A stretch of DNA of 64,000 bases, taken from positions 176,900,927 to 176,964,926 of the forward strand of contig CM062295.1 of NCBI GenBank assembly GCA_031216915.1, read 5' to 3'. Source of the DNA: Pictodentalium vernedei (taxonomy: Eukaryota; Mollusca; Scaphopoda; Dentaliida; Dentaliidae). Position 1 is the first letter of the stretch. Each line of letters begins with the position of its first letter. The notes beneath the pieces are model-generated. The model was not told where the DNA came from, did no database searches, and saw nothing but the letters and a program-made list of their open reading frames with translations. Below, in pieces: positions 1-9,924 of the stretch. Both the position numbers and the translations under genes were made by a program.

Positions 1-340
1 GTGCATATTTAATTTAAATTTACTGAATATCAGAGGTGGGAATTTCAAAGAAAACAAATTTCTCTTACTGATATAGCACCCTAAACCACACAATCGCCGA
101 AACACGAAGTGATAACAATCAAAACTAGCAACGCAATATCCGTCACTTCCAGAGAGATATCCTCTAATCTATCGTAACAAGATATCGAAAAGTATTTTAT
201 TTCTCATGCAATGCATGCTCTCTTATCAGGTAGGATGCAATAAAATCGATGATTATTATCCCGGCTTAAGGATTTGTTGCATCAAAAATTATAATCGCCT
301 GATTCACATTGGACATTGGACTGTCACTGTTTCGCAAGAA
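1..340. other. No recognisable feature
   Basis: AT-rich host DNA. No ORF with family resemblance, no repeat shared with the rest of the window that I can see. Confidence 0.5.
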
Positions 341-341
341 G

Positions 342-460
342 TCTTAACTCTTAACTCGCCGAGTATTTTCAAGGTATTTTTCATAAAACCTAGTCATGGC
401 TGCTGTGAAGCAGCCATGACTAGATTCGATGAAAAGTTCGTCTAAAGTTACCTCAAGAAG
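342..460. repeat. Palindromic miniature repeat, family A, copy 1
   Basis: A near-perfect hairpin around AGTCATGGCTGCTGTGAAGC at 391-422 is set in flanks (TTAACTCTTAA..., ...TTTTCAAG..., ...GATGAAAA) that recur around 3918-4030, 7020-7110 and 26293-26405. This is a dispersed family, probably a small non-autonomous DNA transposon. No coding capacity. Confidence 0.7.
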
Positions 461-1089
461 TCGTTGCTGAAACGTCCATTCAGTTTTCAGGGATATGGGG
501 ATTTGATTAAATGTGGCCAAATTGTACTTATTTCAGAGGCAAGAGTAATTCTATCCTGGGTGGGAATGTCTGCCAACTGCATGCAAGAAGTTACTTGCAG
601 ATATCAAATCCATGAATTTGTAAACAGGGCAGAAATTGTAGCACTTCATTGCATTGCGCAGACTACTCGTATTACGTTCTGCTTGGGCTTCACGGTATGT
701 CGATAAACCGACAATTACCGTGCGTGAAATCAGTTCCGATTTAATACCGGCGAAGTTTAAAAATTACCGATATATCGTGTTGATAGTATGAAGAAAATAT
801 CGGATAATAACTTAAAGACGTTTAAGGAAACAACTACAAATTAAGTACTGTCTGAACTGTGGTATTATACCACAAGTCATGTGTGTATTCAACGCTCGAC
901 TAATTCTTTTTGAAAAATAATATTTGTTCAACTGCTCAGTTTGTATATGACCCGGGGGGATTCTGTCGATTCGTTAGATAAATGGATAATATTATTCTTT
1001 CGGGACTGCACTTAAAAAAAGACTCAAGACATCTTGAAAATTAAATTGTGGGTAAATAAATAATGACAAACGATAATTTTGCAATTATG
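461..1089. other. No recognisable feature
   Basis: Host intergenic or intronic sequence. Short ORFs here have no domain signature. Confidence 0.5.
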
Positions 1090-1296
1090 CCGGTGTAAAA
1101 GGAACGGAAGGCCCTAGGAACGTTAGTCCCTCTGGACTATTATTCCGCGGAATTATAGTCCTAGGTCTAACATTTCTAGGAATAGTAGTCCGCCGGACTA
1201 CTATTCCTAGAAATGTTAGACCTAGGACTATAATTCCGCGGAATAATAGTCCAGAGGGACTAATTTTCCTGCGGACTTCCATTCCTGTTACACCGG
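1090..1296. repeat. 207-bp inverted repeat built from smaller palindromes
   Basis: The arms (about 1090-1191 and 1195-1296) are nearly perfect reverse complements. They start CCGGTGTAA and end TTACACCGG. Inside each arm lie self-complementary blocks (AGTCC..GGACT, TTCCGCGGAA, CCTAGG, TTCTAGGAA). It could form a cruciform. It is likely a MITE or foldback element; I see no second copy in the window. Confidence 0.75.
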
Positions 1297-2806
1297 TATT
1301 CAATTGATACTGGTTCGAATAGCGGAATGTATCGGTTTATCGATTTACCGTGCAGCCCTAACGGGTTACTACAAGATTATTGCTGAAGACACCACTCCTA
1401 GTGTTATTTGTAATGCTAAATTAGGCATTTACTTTCCGAAATAAATATTGTTTAAACCAAGAATTAAAAATATTCAACTTAGGCCACACAGAATAAGTTA
1501 ATTGATTCTCTGGCATTTTTTTCGAATCAGTGTGGGAGAATGGTTTATTTTTAATGTTTCTTTTTCTTTTGTAAAAAGTGAGCAAACATTGAAAGGATTT
1601 CAGCTGTCTTTTACACACAGAAATATAGGAAGTACATATTTATACAAATAAATACATTTTTAAGGTTAAAAATAAAACATTCTTCTAAAAACAAATTGTA
1701 GGTACTGCAATTTAAATGCTTCATATTCTTTCGATGCTCTTCATATTATCTTTGAAGTAAAAGTATTTAATCTATGGGGATTTGCCTCGTTACAATTTAT
1801 GGTAGAGTGCCCATAAGCACTCTCCCAAACATTTTAACACGACAAACATATTGGAGACGCAACTAAATAAATATGCATCAATCAAAAAATGTAAAAAGTT
1901 TCGGTTCCCCCTGAGTTTGAACTTATAGTGGAAGACTCTGAAAGGTGATAAAAATGTCTAATAAGGGGGTTCAAATTCAATGAGGGATTGCCTGCAAATC
2001 AGAACATTTTTTAACCTTACTTTTCTTATCTAATTCTGCAAAATTTACTTTTCCCTCACTTCATTCTTGGTAACGCATCTATTATATTCACTCGGCCATC
2101 CAGTGAAATGGACTTTGAAAATTTTGGAAAGCCCCCTTCATCACGAATATTTATTGCCGTCCTTCCTCCCATCGATAAAGTTCATCAACAGCCTGCACTT
2201 CGCTACCAACCCTCGTTTTCTCTACTTTAAACTTTTATCTGGACATAAATGTGTGCAACGCGTCGTGAAAAAAAAGAAAAATTCGAATTGAGATTAAGTG
2301 ATTAAAGCTACCCAATTTATAAGATTATCTCGCCAGACTCCAAATCTTCGGATTAGTTCGAGGCTCCATTTGATTGGTCGGATATTGAGTGGAAGAAATG
2401 TATTTATCCGTTCTCTTAAATGCTAGTTTTATGGGCCATTTCTTGTAAGAAAAATACAAATGAACGTAGTATCGTCATCATTTAGGAATAATGTTTTGTT
2501 TTCCAACATTTTTTGGTTTATTGGTCGAGTCTGCGATCAGGAGGTTATTTGCGTAACTCTATTATATCGCTGCATCGCTAGCTGATATCCCTTGATACAT
2601 GTCGTCGGCGTTCTGTTTGAAGTCTGGTTTTCTCACTCATCAATAATTAGCTTCGATAGGCGAGTGGTGGACCCGTATATTATACAGTGATCACCGGGTG
2701 TGACGACGGCGGGTTTTAAATGGAGCGTACACGTAATGTTAGCCAATACAATGCATACATTCGGAATGATACGCAACTCGTGGAATCCAGCCTTCGTGTA
2801 AGATTG
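1297..2806. other. No gene; one weak repeat
   Basis: No coding signal. The stretch 1790-1850 (TACAATTTATGG..AGAGTG..CACTCT) resembles 15995-16060, suggesting an old dispersed hairpin repeat. Otherwise featureless AT-rich sequence. Confidence 0.45.
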
Positions 2807-2955
2807 TCATCTCAGAATGCATCTGATTGGTCGTGACGTGTCTGATTGACTAAATCGTCTCCTAACAATGCATCTGATTGGTCGATACTCGTCTGGTTGA
2901 CTAAATCGTCATCTAAGAATGTATCTGATTGCTCGTTACTCATTTGTCTGACGTT
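2807..2955. repeat. Three 51-bp tandem repeats
   Basis: Units begin at 2807, 2858 and 2909. Each reads approximately TC(A/T)TC..A.AATGCATCTGATTGG..., and the first two end GACTAAATCG. The first two are close to identical and the third is decayed. Each of the first two contains a GATTGG (inverse CCAAT) motif. Function unknown. Confidence 0.75.
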
Positions 2956-3326
2956 ATGACGTGGTCACATTTTTCAACACAGAACGATGTAACACAAGAA
3001 AGTAAACAGACCACCAAAGGTGATATTTTCTTTAAACATTGGCGCTTCATTCCCTTATTCAAGTTTAATTAGGGTATAAATACAGAACCACACCCAGGTA
3101 GAGTAAGATGGACAGGACGGCGTGGACAAAATATAGGAAAATTTCCAGCAAGGGTCGTTGATTCATGTCCCCGCACTCCACCTCTTATTCAAATTCTCGT
3201 TTGAAAGGAAACGCTGCTGTAGACGCAGAGCACCTATGAGTAACATTTTCATAAATCTTAGAGCCTTTACCCCATCACCTGCCCAGAGGTGGGGTCAGAG
3301 TGAGGCCTACCTGGGAACTCTACATC

Positions 3327-3371
<45 letters not shown>

Positions 3372-3630
3372 GACAGGAATGGCGCCATGGCGGTAAGGTG
3401 CGCTACAGCTCCCCTGGGGATGTTTATCCATCCCTCGCGTCAGGAGAACTACCACCTTTATCATGGGCTTGTCTAAGAATAATAGAAGCCACTACCTGCC
3501 AGGAAACATAGACCCCCCTTGTCGAGGAAGTCCTGGCATCACTCTTGCCACCCCCGATACTTCGCCCACTTTCAAGTACGATGTCATTAATCGCCGAAAA
3601 CGATATATAAAAGAATCGGGATCACACAGG
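2956..3630. other. No gene; (CT)n microsatellite
   Basis: A C-run followed by a CT dinucleotide tract occupies about 3331-3371. The open frame across it (3158-3511) is low-complexity and looks accidental. Nothing else is seen. Confidence 0.5.
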
Positions 3631-3717
3631 TTAATATGACAAATGCATTGCCACAAAATTACTCTACTATATACTGAATAGTAGAGTAATTTTGTGGCAA
3701 TGCATTTGTCATATTAA
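3631..3717. repeat. Perfect palindrome, about 39-bp arms
   Basis: TTAATATGACAAATGCATTG at 3631 is mirrored by CAATGCATTTGTCATATTAA ending at 3717. The centre is a short TACTGAATA-like loop. Probably a foldback element or a recent inverted duplication. Confidence 0.8.
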
Positions 3718-3917
3718 GAGTACACAAATGAACCATGCTACCTTGTGACAACAAGACTAGGTACATGGCTGTTAATTCTTTGCCTGCTGCTGGCTGATAT
3801 TCCTGTTCAAGACAGAAAAACTCGTGCTGCTCAAATAAGTAAATGCTGAGCACATTGAACAGAAAGTTCCCCAGCAAATTTTATCAACCTTTGGACCATT
3901 GACTTCTTGAGTCAACT

Positions 3918-4030
3918 TTTCATTTAATTTTTCATCAAATCTAGTCTTGGCTAGAGGGTTAACATTGCTGTGAAACAGCCATGACTAGATCTGCTAAAAA
4001 ATAGTTTTAAAATACTCAGAAGGACAAGAG
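3918..4030. repeat. Palindromic repeat, family A, copy 2 (decayed)
   Basis: Shares CTAGTC.TGGCT and GCTGTGAA.CAGCCATGACT with the copy at 342-460. The left hairpin arm carries an insertion (GAGGGTTAAC). Confidence 0.6.
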
Positions 4031-5551
4031 TTAAGTTTGCAATAGAAAATAAATTGATTGTAAATCACAAAAAGACGCAATGCGTCAGAAACATATGTGT
4101 TGAAACTCCCAGCATGGGGATCACTAGAAGGCTCCATTTACTAATTCATCTTCATCTTTTATCTACGTGTGGGGTGGGTGAGGTGGGTGGGACATATCAC
4201 TGACAGCATTAATCGGGGGATCCTTTTTCAAACTTTCACATTTCGCGATCGGGAGTTATCGGCGATGTGCTAAGGTGGTACGAGTGATGGGAAGGCGTAA
4301 CCCAATCCTTTACCACCGGAGGTGAAATTAGCCTCGCTTTTGGGGAAACGTTGTACGCCTCCGCTCACAGACAGAATATTTTACGACAACACCAGTTGTG
4401 AGGAGATTCCAATCCACTGAAAAAGACATTGGTAACACACAGACAGTCCAGGCTCAACAACGAGGTCGCTTAGCCGAAAGCTGGTCCCACGGAGTCCCAC
4501 GTGCTCTTTGAACACTATTTAACCCGAACCGACCAGATATGAACGGCGTGACGCGCAGTCTGTTGGAGAAATGTTTCCTCTCCCCTTACGGTAACATATA
4601 CAGAAACTTTTCAATATAAAAAATTGCCGCAAACCTCAGACCATGCTACCTTGAAATCATCACAAAACATATATGTTCATAAGACCTTACCCAAAACCCA
4701 CAGCGCGAAATGAACAAGGCAACTTGAATGAACAAGGCAACTTCAGCGATAACAAATTTAGAAAATAAACCTCTCGTGTACCCAATGACGTCACTGGACA
4801 ACAAAAAATCAATAACTCAGATAAAGGTCTAGGTTACTCTATCTCATTTCAATTCCTCAACTTAAGTGGGCATACATTCATGGAATGATCACTGGCCTCG
4901 AAAAATACTATTTTATCAGCAGTATGCACTTTGACTCTCCTCTCATTGTCATCATCTTTTCAAATACTTCACATGCTGACTTCAGATGGTAACATATGCC
5001 GCTGGAGACATAAACACAGAAAAAAACGAGCTCTCGTCCAGATGAGGGCGAGGATTTTAGTTTTACTGGAACGTAATATTTTTCGATGAATTTGATTCGA
5101 ATTCCCAACCTCTGAAAGTCATTTTCTACTCAGATGTAATTATTAATTATTGGTGATTGTAACTCTTTCAACTGAATTCCTGAATGTTCATTAGATTGTT
5201 ATTTTACAACAAATTGAGCGAATCTTTTTGTATTCAATGTAAGTTTCAGTAACAATTTAATCCCTCGGGTTCCACAGGGCTGAGAGATTAAATCGTTTCT
5301 GAATCTTCTCATCATTTCGTGTTTTGCTTGCCGTCTTATCATTCGAGAACAAAGTTGCTTTTTTCCTAACAATGTATACATGTATACTACGTGTAACGTT
5401 GGAAGGGTTAATCCCACAGGCAACAGCCCAGCAGGGCTATTAGGTTAAATTATTCACCAATCTCCATTCAAATACCAAATGGATTTGGTAAATTGCTAAC
5501 ACAACAGTATTGTATGCGGCACTCCCATTCAGAAACTCGAGGCTGAAAGAG
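4031..5551. other. No recognisable feature
   Basis: 1.5 kb of host sequence without a convincing ORF, RNA gene or internal repeat. Confidence 0.45.
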
Positions 5552-5804
5552 TTAACCCTTTACCCAACGCAGACTACATCAAAATTTATTATTTTAAATA
5601 TCATTTTTTTTTTAATTTTTGCAAAAAAATTTCAACAAAACCATATCATGTGACCCCTCGTTGGAACGAGCTCGACGAGCTCGTTCCAACGAGGGGTCAC
5701 ATGATATGGTTTTGTTGAAATTTTCTGAAAAATAATATTTTTTCAACGGCTGAATTTGCATTTTACGCGGGCGGATGCGGCCGATTCGTTGGGTAAAGGA
5801 TTAA
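5552..5804. mobile_element. MITE family B, copy 1 (complete)
   Basis: Terminal inverted repeats TTAACCCTTTACCCAACG and CGTTGGGTAAAGGATTAA bound a 253-bp unit. The centre (5633-5717) is a long perfect palindrome around GAACGAGCTCGACGAGCTCG. Further copies are at 14138-14390, 14391-14672, 15250-15500, 22149-22397 and 62030-62259. No ORF; mobilised in trans by an unknown transposase. Confidence 0.85.
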
Positions 5805-5825
5805 AGGAATGGGGTGTGATAGAGG

Positions 5826-6057
5826 TACAGTACAGTCGCTGTGGACTGGTCGTAATCCACGCGTGGACAGTGATGTCCACGTATGTGTTAACCAGATAAT
5901 AACAACCATTATCAGCAACCTTTTGATTAATAAAGCACCGGGTGCTTCATTGTTTAAATTTTTGATGATTATTCCTAGTGTTTGGGAGCTAGTTTTATTG
6001 TGTCCGTGGAAATATTGCTTACGCGTGGAAAGTGACCAGTCACGGCGGCTGTACTGT
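5826..6057. mobile_element. MITE family C, copy 1
   Basis: About 232 bp bounded by TACAGTACAGTCGCTGTG and CACGGCGGCTGTACTGT. It is clearly homologous along its length to 6550-6798 (shared GGTCGTAATCCACGCGTGG, AGTGATGTCCACG and TTTTTGATGATTATT). Confidence 0.85.
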
Positions 6058-6257
6058 TCGCATATTCAAGGCCTTTGGCATAACAAAAAATATAAAAGAA
6101 AAATTCCACGCTTATTTTTAACGAACATATAGAAAGAGGGTAGTAGTAGTGGTGGAAGTGTGGAGTTTCATTGCTTAATACATTGGACCTCAGGTCGAAA
6201 TGTCGTTTTGTTTGTTTGTTTGTTTGTTTGTTTGTTTGTTTGCTTGCTTGCTTGTTT

Positions 6258-6520
6258 GAGTTTCACGACACTTTCAACAGCAGGGTCTTATCGTGTCGGG
6301 CAAGTTACACGGGTGAAGGAAGCCAGAGTACCCAGAGAGAACCATCGAGCAGCGGCGAACAACTGTCAGAATTTCCAACTCACGCATTCGGCACGAGTTA
6401 GCAGCGATTGGAGGTTAGTGCACCACATCACGCCTTAGCACACATGGGCTTCAGGTTGGAAATAGCGATTCAGTGTCTTATCCAAGGACACATTCCAAAG
6501 GGTGCCGGTAAGGATCATTG
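6258..6520 (-). mobile_element. Decayed tRNA-type SINE fragment
   Basis: Minus-strand copy of the SINE body (compare 9160-9502), recognised by the reverse complements of the CCTCCACCCGTAAAACTG-like, AACCAAT and CTTGGGCAAGGCACTTAA-like blocks. The pol III head is not recognisable. A (TTTG)n/(CTTG)n microsatellite at 6208-6256 adjoins it. Confidence 0.6.
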
Positions 6521-6549
6521 GAAGGACAGGAGACAGAATTGTATGAATG

Positions 6550-6798
6550 TACAGTACAGTCGTCGTGGGGTGGTCGTAATCCACGCGTGGGCAGTGATGT
6601 CCACGCATGCGTTTACCTGGTAATAAACATCATCACCAGCAAAATTTTAATTAATCAAGCATCGGGTTGTACTCTGTGCTTCATTAAATAAATTTTTGAT
6701 GATTATTTTATAATTAGTGTTTAGAATCTAATATTATCGCGTCCGTAGAAATATTGAGTACCCGCGAAAAGTGACCAGTTCACGGCGGCTGTACTGTA
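6550..6798. mobile_element. MITE family C, copy 2
   Basis: 249 bp with terminal TACAGTACAGTCGTCGTG / CACGGCGGCTGTACTGTA. Homologous to 5826-6057. No coding content. Confidence 0.85.
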
Positions 6799-7019
6799 AT
6801 TTACTTTTTATTTCAGATTTTTTTTCTTTTATCACCGTTCCACGGGAAGGACTCTTGAGACGCGAAGTAAATATTCTGGAAAATATACAATGCATCTTGT
6901 CCCGGACTCAGTTTCTCTCACATTTTAAGTAACTTGCACCCCAACACACACACACCCACAAATCACATAAAGAGAGAGTAAGGAATATCCCATCAGAAGC
7001 CGTTAAGTGAAAAGTCCGC

Positions 7020-7110
7020 TTTTAACTCTTAATCAAATGAGTATTTCAAAATATTTTTTATCACATTCTAGTCATGGCTGCTGTGAAGCAGCAGCCATGA
7101 CTAAATTTTT
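7020..7110. repeat. Palindromic repeat, family A, copy 3
   Basis: Hairpin TAGTCATGGCTGCTGTGAAG with an extra GCA triplet in the right arm (7069-7103). Flanks match the other family A copies. Confidence 0.65.
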
Positions 7111-7269
7111 GTCATCTAGAAAAATAATCAAATTCTCGTCGATTCCCGGCTTGTACCAACCAAGACTCCTAATCGGGTCCGTGCAGTGAATTGTGACAGG
7201 AGCATAGTCTTCTGCCTACTTCAGATGGAAAAACCGATCGCTTTCTATAACCATTTTGGTTCAATTAAA

Positions 7270-7575
7270 GCTCTGATACCCGGTAGTATATTCCCTGTCA
7301 GTTCAATGGCAGCAATTGGAAGAGTCCATATTCATTATTTGAGGGTACACTAATTAAGGGCTTCACGTTTAAAATATTGATTGGTCTACCCCCATCCGTT
7401 ACGAGTTACCTGTCTGGAGATTCTGCATTGAAAGACAAAACGATTGTTCTCCTCTTGAAGAATTGTACAATGCTCTAAACACGAAAAGTCTTCTTTGATA
7501 TATACACTTTCACTTAGCAGCCAGCCTACTTAATGAAATTATGAGGTGCCATGTTCCTGGGCTGGAAAACGACCT
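7270..7575. mobile_element. MITE family E, copy 1 (decayed)
   Basis: Shares GTTCAATGGCAGCAATTGGA, AGAGTCCATATTCATTA, AAAATATTGATTGGTCTACC and CCTACTTAATGAAATTATGA with copies at 13900-14105, 16958-17190 and 18076-18310. The central hairpin is incomplete. Confidence 0.6.
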
Positions 7576-7697
7576 CTCGTCAGTGGCGACGCCAGAAATT
7601 TTTTGTGGGGGGGGGGGGGGCAACTAGGGGGGCAGACTCCCATGAAGGGGTGCAAATACGTAAAGGATCATATCATTACTTTGTTATGAGGTAGTCC

Positions 7698-7796
7698 AAA
7701 CTTGGACCCAAAGTCCGTAATATACTTTTTTGGTTTGGTACGTCATGTGGACGTACCAAACCAAAAAATTATATTACGGACTTTGGGTCCAAGTTT
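7698..7796. repeat. Inverted repeat, about 45-bp arms
   Basis: AAACTTGGACCCAAAGTCCG at 7698 is mirrored by CGGACTTTGGGTCCAAGTTT ending at 7796. The centre is GGTACGTCATGTGGACGTACC. A single copy in the window; foldback-like. Confidence 0.8.
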
Positions 7797-9159
7797 CGAC
7801 TAAATGTAATGGTAATTAGCGGTCCTCCTTTCAAAAAATCCTGGATCCGCGTCTGGTGGGTCTGTGCGTGAGAGAGAGAGAGAGAGAGACTCATAATGCC
7901 CGTCTGTCATAATGCGAAATCCATGATTTTTTTTAGACAAGGGATATAGACATGCCTTTGTTGGCTCATAACTTGATTATAACTTATAAGTATCTGCATC
8001 CGAGTCTTTAAATCTCTACTGCCTGGATGTGTTCATCAGCTAACCTGAGGCTTTGGGCTAAGTGTGTATGGGAAATTATTGGGAATAAAAAAGAGAGGGG
8101 TGTGTGTGTGAGAGAGAGAGTGACTGAATGTGTTTGTGTGTGAGGGTGGATGGAAATGCAGGCGAGATGGTTGGGGGGGGGGGGCAACTGGGGGGGCAAA
8201 GCCTTCGTTTGGGGGAATGCCCCCCCACCCCCACCCCCCCCCCCCACCCCACCCCCGTAGCGCCGCCACTGCCTGTCGTGTTCAAAGGGTTAACATTGCA
8301 TAAGTTTCGATTATGAATTTTTACATGATAAACGGTAACTGTGTTAATATAACCATGCTAAGTTTGGTGCGAACAAACATTGGAAAGACAGAACGGGAAA
8401 TGAAATGTTAACGTATGTCATAGAGTTGATCAGCAATTTTTCATGTGTAACTGTTCGAAAACAAATTGCTTTGTAGTGATGCACGAGGTGGAAATGTAGC
8501 TCTGTCGGGGAATGGTAGCTTATTCGGTGAACCCGCGAGAGGCAATGAAGTCCAAATAAGCATGTTATGCTAAACCTGTGATGCAGAAAGAACACAACAG
8601 GAGATTAATAGCTGGATGGCCTGACATAGGTAAAGTTTGATAATGCGTTATTGCTTTAACTTTGTACTCAAACAGTCTCAGTGAAACAATATATGCCTTT
8701 AGCTGTTATGTAATAGTTACCAATCACGCTGGACGTATTTCAAAAATATGAACAACCTGTCCCGGTCGTTGAGTGGTACAGAAAGGTACAGGTTTATGAA
8801 ATCCATGAAATACCGACAGCGAGGTTGGAAAATGTCGTACACCCTGTCCTTTGTTCAATCAACAAAACCCATGGACTATCGTATACTCAGCTGGCCAGAG
8901 GTATTCAAATGACGTCACCACTTGAACATCTTGTCTGTTTGTAGTATCAAGTTCTTCAAGATGCTTGCATACCATCGAAAAGACAATAGAGCCAGGGTAT
9001 AATTACTGTGAAAACGCTGATCGCCCATAGAAGCCATATGTATATATGAAAACACTGCTCATCCCGGAAGAGAATATATAAGGTGTATGCAATATCTAAT
9101 ATTTTAAAAGTGACCGGGTTTGTCTTGCCGTGACTGGCTGAGCATTATCTAAATGCTTT
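7797..9159. other. No gene; low-complexity tracts
   Basis: Contains a (GA)n tract near 7870-7889 and G/C homopolymer-rich sequence at 8160-8260 whose overlapping ORFs on both strands are compositional artefacts. No homologous repeat or RNA gene seen. Confidence 0.5.
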
Positions 9160-9502
9160 GGGCGCGGTGGCTCAGAAGTTACGGCATTGAACTTCAAACC
9201 AAAAGGTACAGAGTTCGATCCCCACCAGAGGTTACTGCTTTGTCTCCCTGAGCAAGGTACTTAATCCCGAATGCTCACGCACGGTGGCGCTGTGTATTAA
9301 GGCATGCTGCGCGTCGGTGGTGTGATTGTCCTCAACCAATACTAACCCTGGGTGTGTGAAGTTAGGACGTTGGAGAGCCTGACAGTTGCTCGCCGCTGCT
9401 CTATGGTTCTCTCCGGGTACTCCGGCTTCCTCCACCCGTAAAACTGTTCGGCACGAGGTAACCTTGACTGTCAAACGTGTCGTTAAACCTCAATAAATAA
9501 AT
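9160..9502 (+). mobile_element. tRNA-headed SINE, full length
   Basis: The head GGGCGCGGTGGCTCAG...GTTCGATCCCC resembles tRNA A and B boxes (internal pol III promoter). The body carries GAGCAAGGTACTTAATCCCG, GGTGGCGCTGTGTATTAAGG, CCTCAACCAAT and CCTCCACCCGTAAAACTG, and the 3' end is CGTTAAACCTCAATAAATAAAT. Related copies are at 18380, 19561 (minus) and 26539; the same body with a 5S-like head is at 18867 and 23655. Confidence 0.85.
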
Positions 9503-9602
9503 GCTTAGCGACTTTTAGCGGATAAACAGTATGAACAATTTATCAATATGGGCATTATTCAGAGAAGAACTGAGATTCTTGTGCAGAATAATTAATTTTG
9601 TG

Positions 9603-9735
9603 TACACTCTAAAATCAGTTAGGTTAAAAATTAACCCAAACCAACTGGGTTGAGTGCATATACCCCAGTTTGGTTTATATTCACTCAACCCAATTGATTT
9701 GGGTTGATTTTTAACCAAACTGATTGTAGAGCGTA
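9603..9735. repeat. Hairpin MITE, 133 bp
   Basis: TACACTCTAAAATCAGTTAG is mirrored by CTGATTGTAGAGCGTA. Inner arms are AACCCAAACCAACTGGGTTG / CAACCCAATTGATTTGGGTT. Imperfect arms cover nearly the full length. No ORF. Confidence 0.75.
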
Positions 9736-9924
9736 AATATATTTCTGGGGTAATTGTACTGGAGAATTGGAAGTGAACTTTATATAACTTATTTCCTTAT
9801 GAGATTGAGATTTTGAAAGTGCGACACGTATAGTATGAGTAGTACTAGATGTGGAGATCGAGCCCCACTGGATGGACCTAATGCTGGACCTAGGAAGTGA
9901 TGTCATAGTCACGTAACCTAGTTA

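Noticed and set aside
3158-3511. Host coding exon
   Set aside because: The frame runs through a CT microsatellite and has no domain resemblance.
8008-8316. Overlapping proline/glycine-rich ORFs on both strands
   Set aside because: Translation of G/C homopolymers and GT/GA repeats; composition only.
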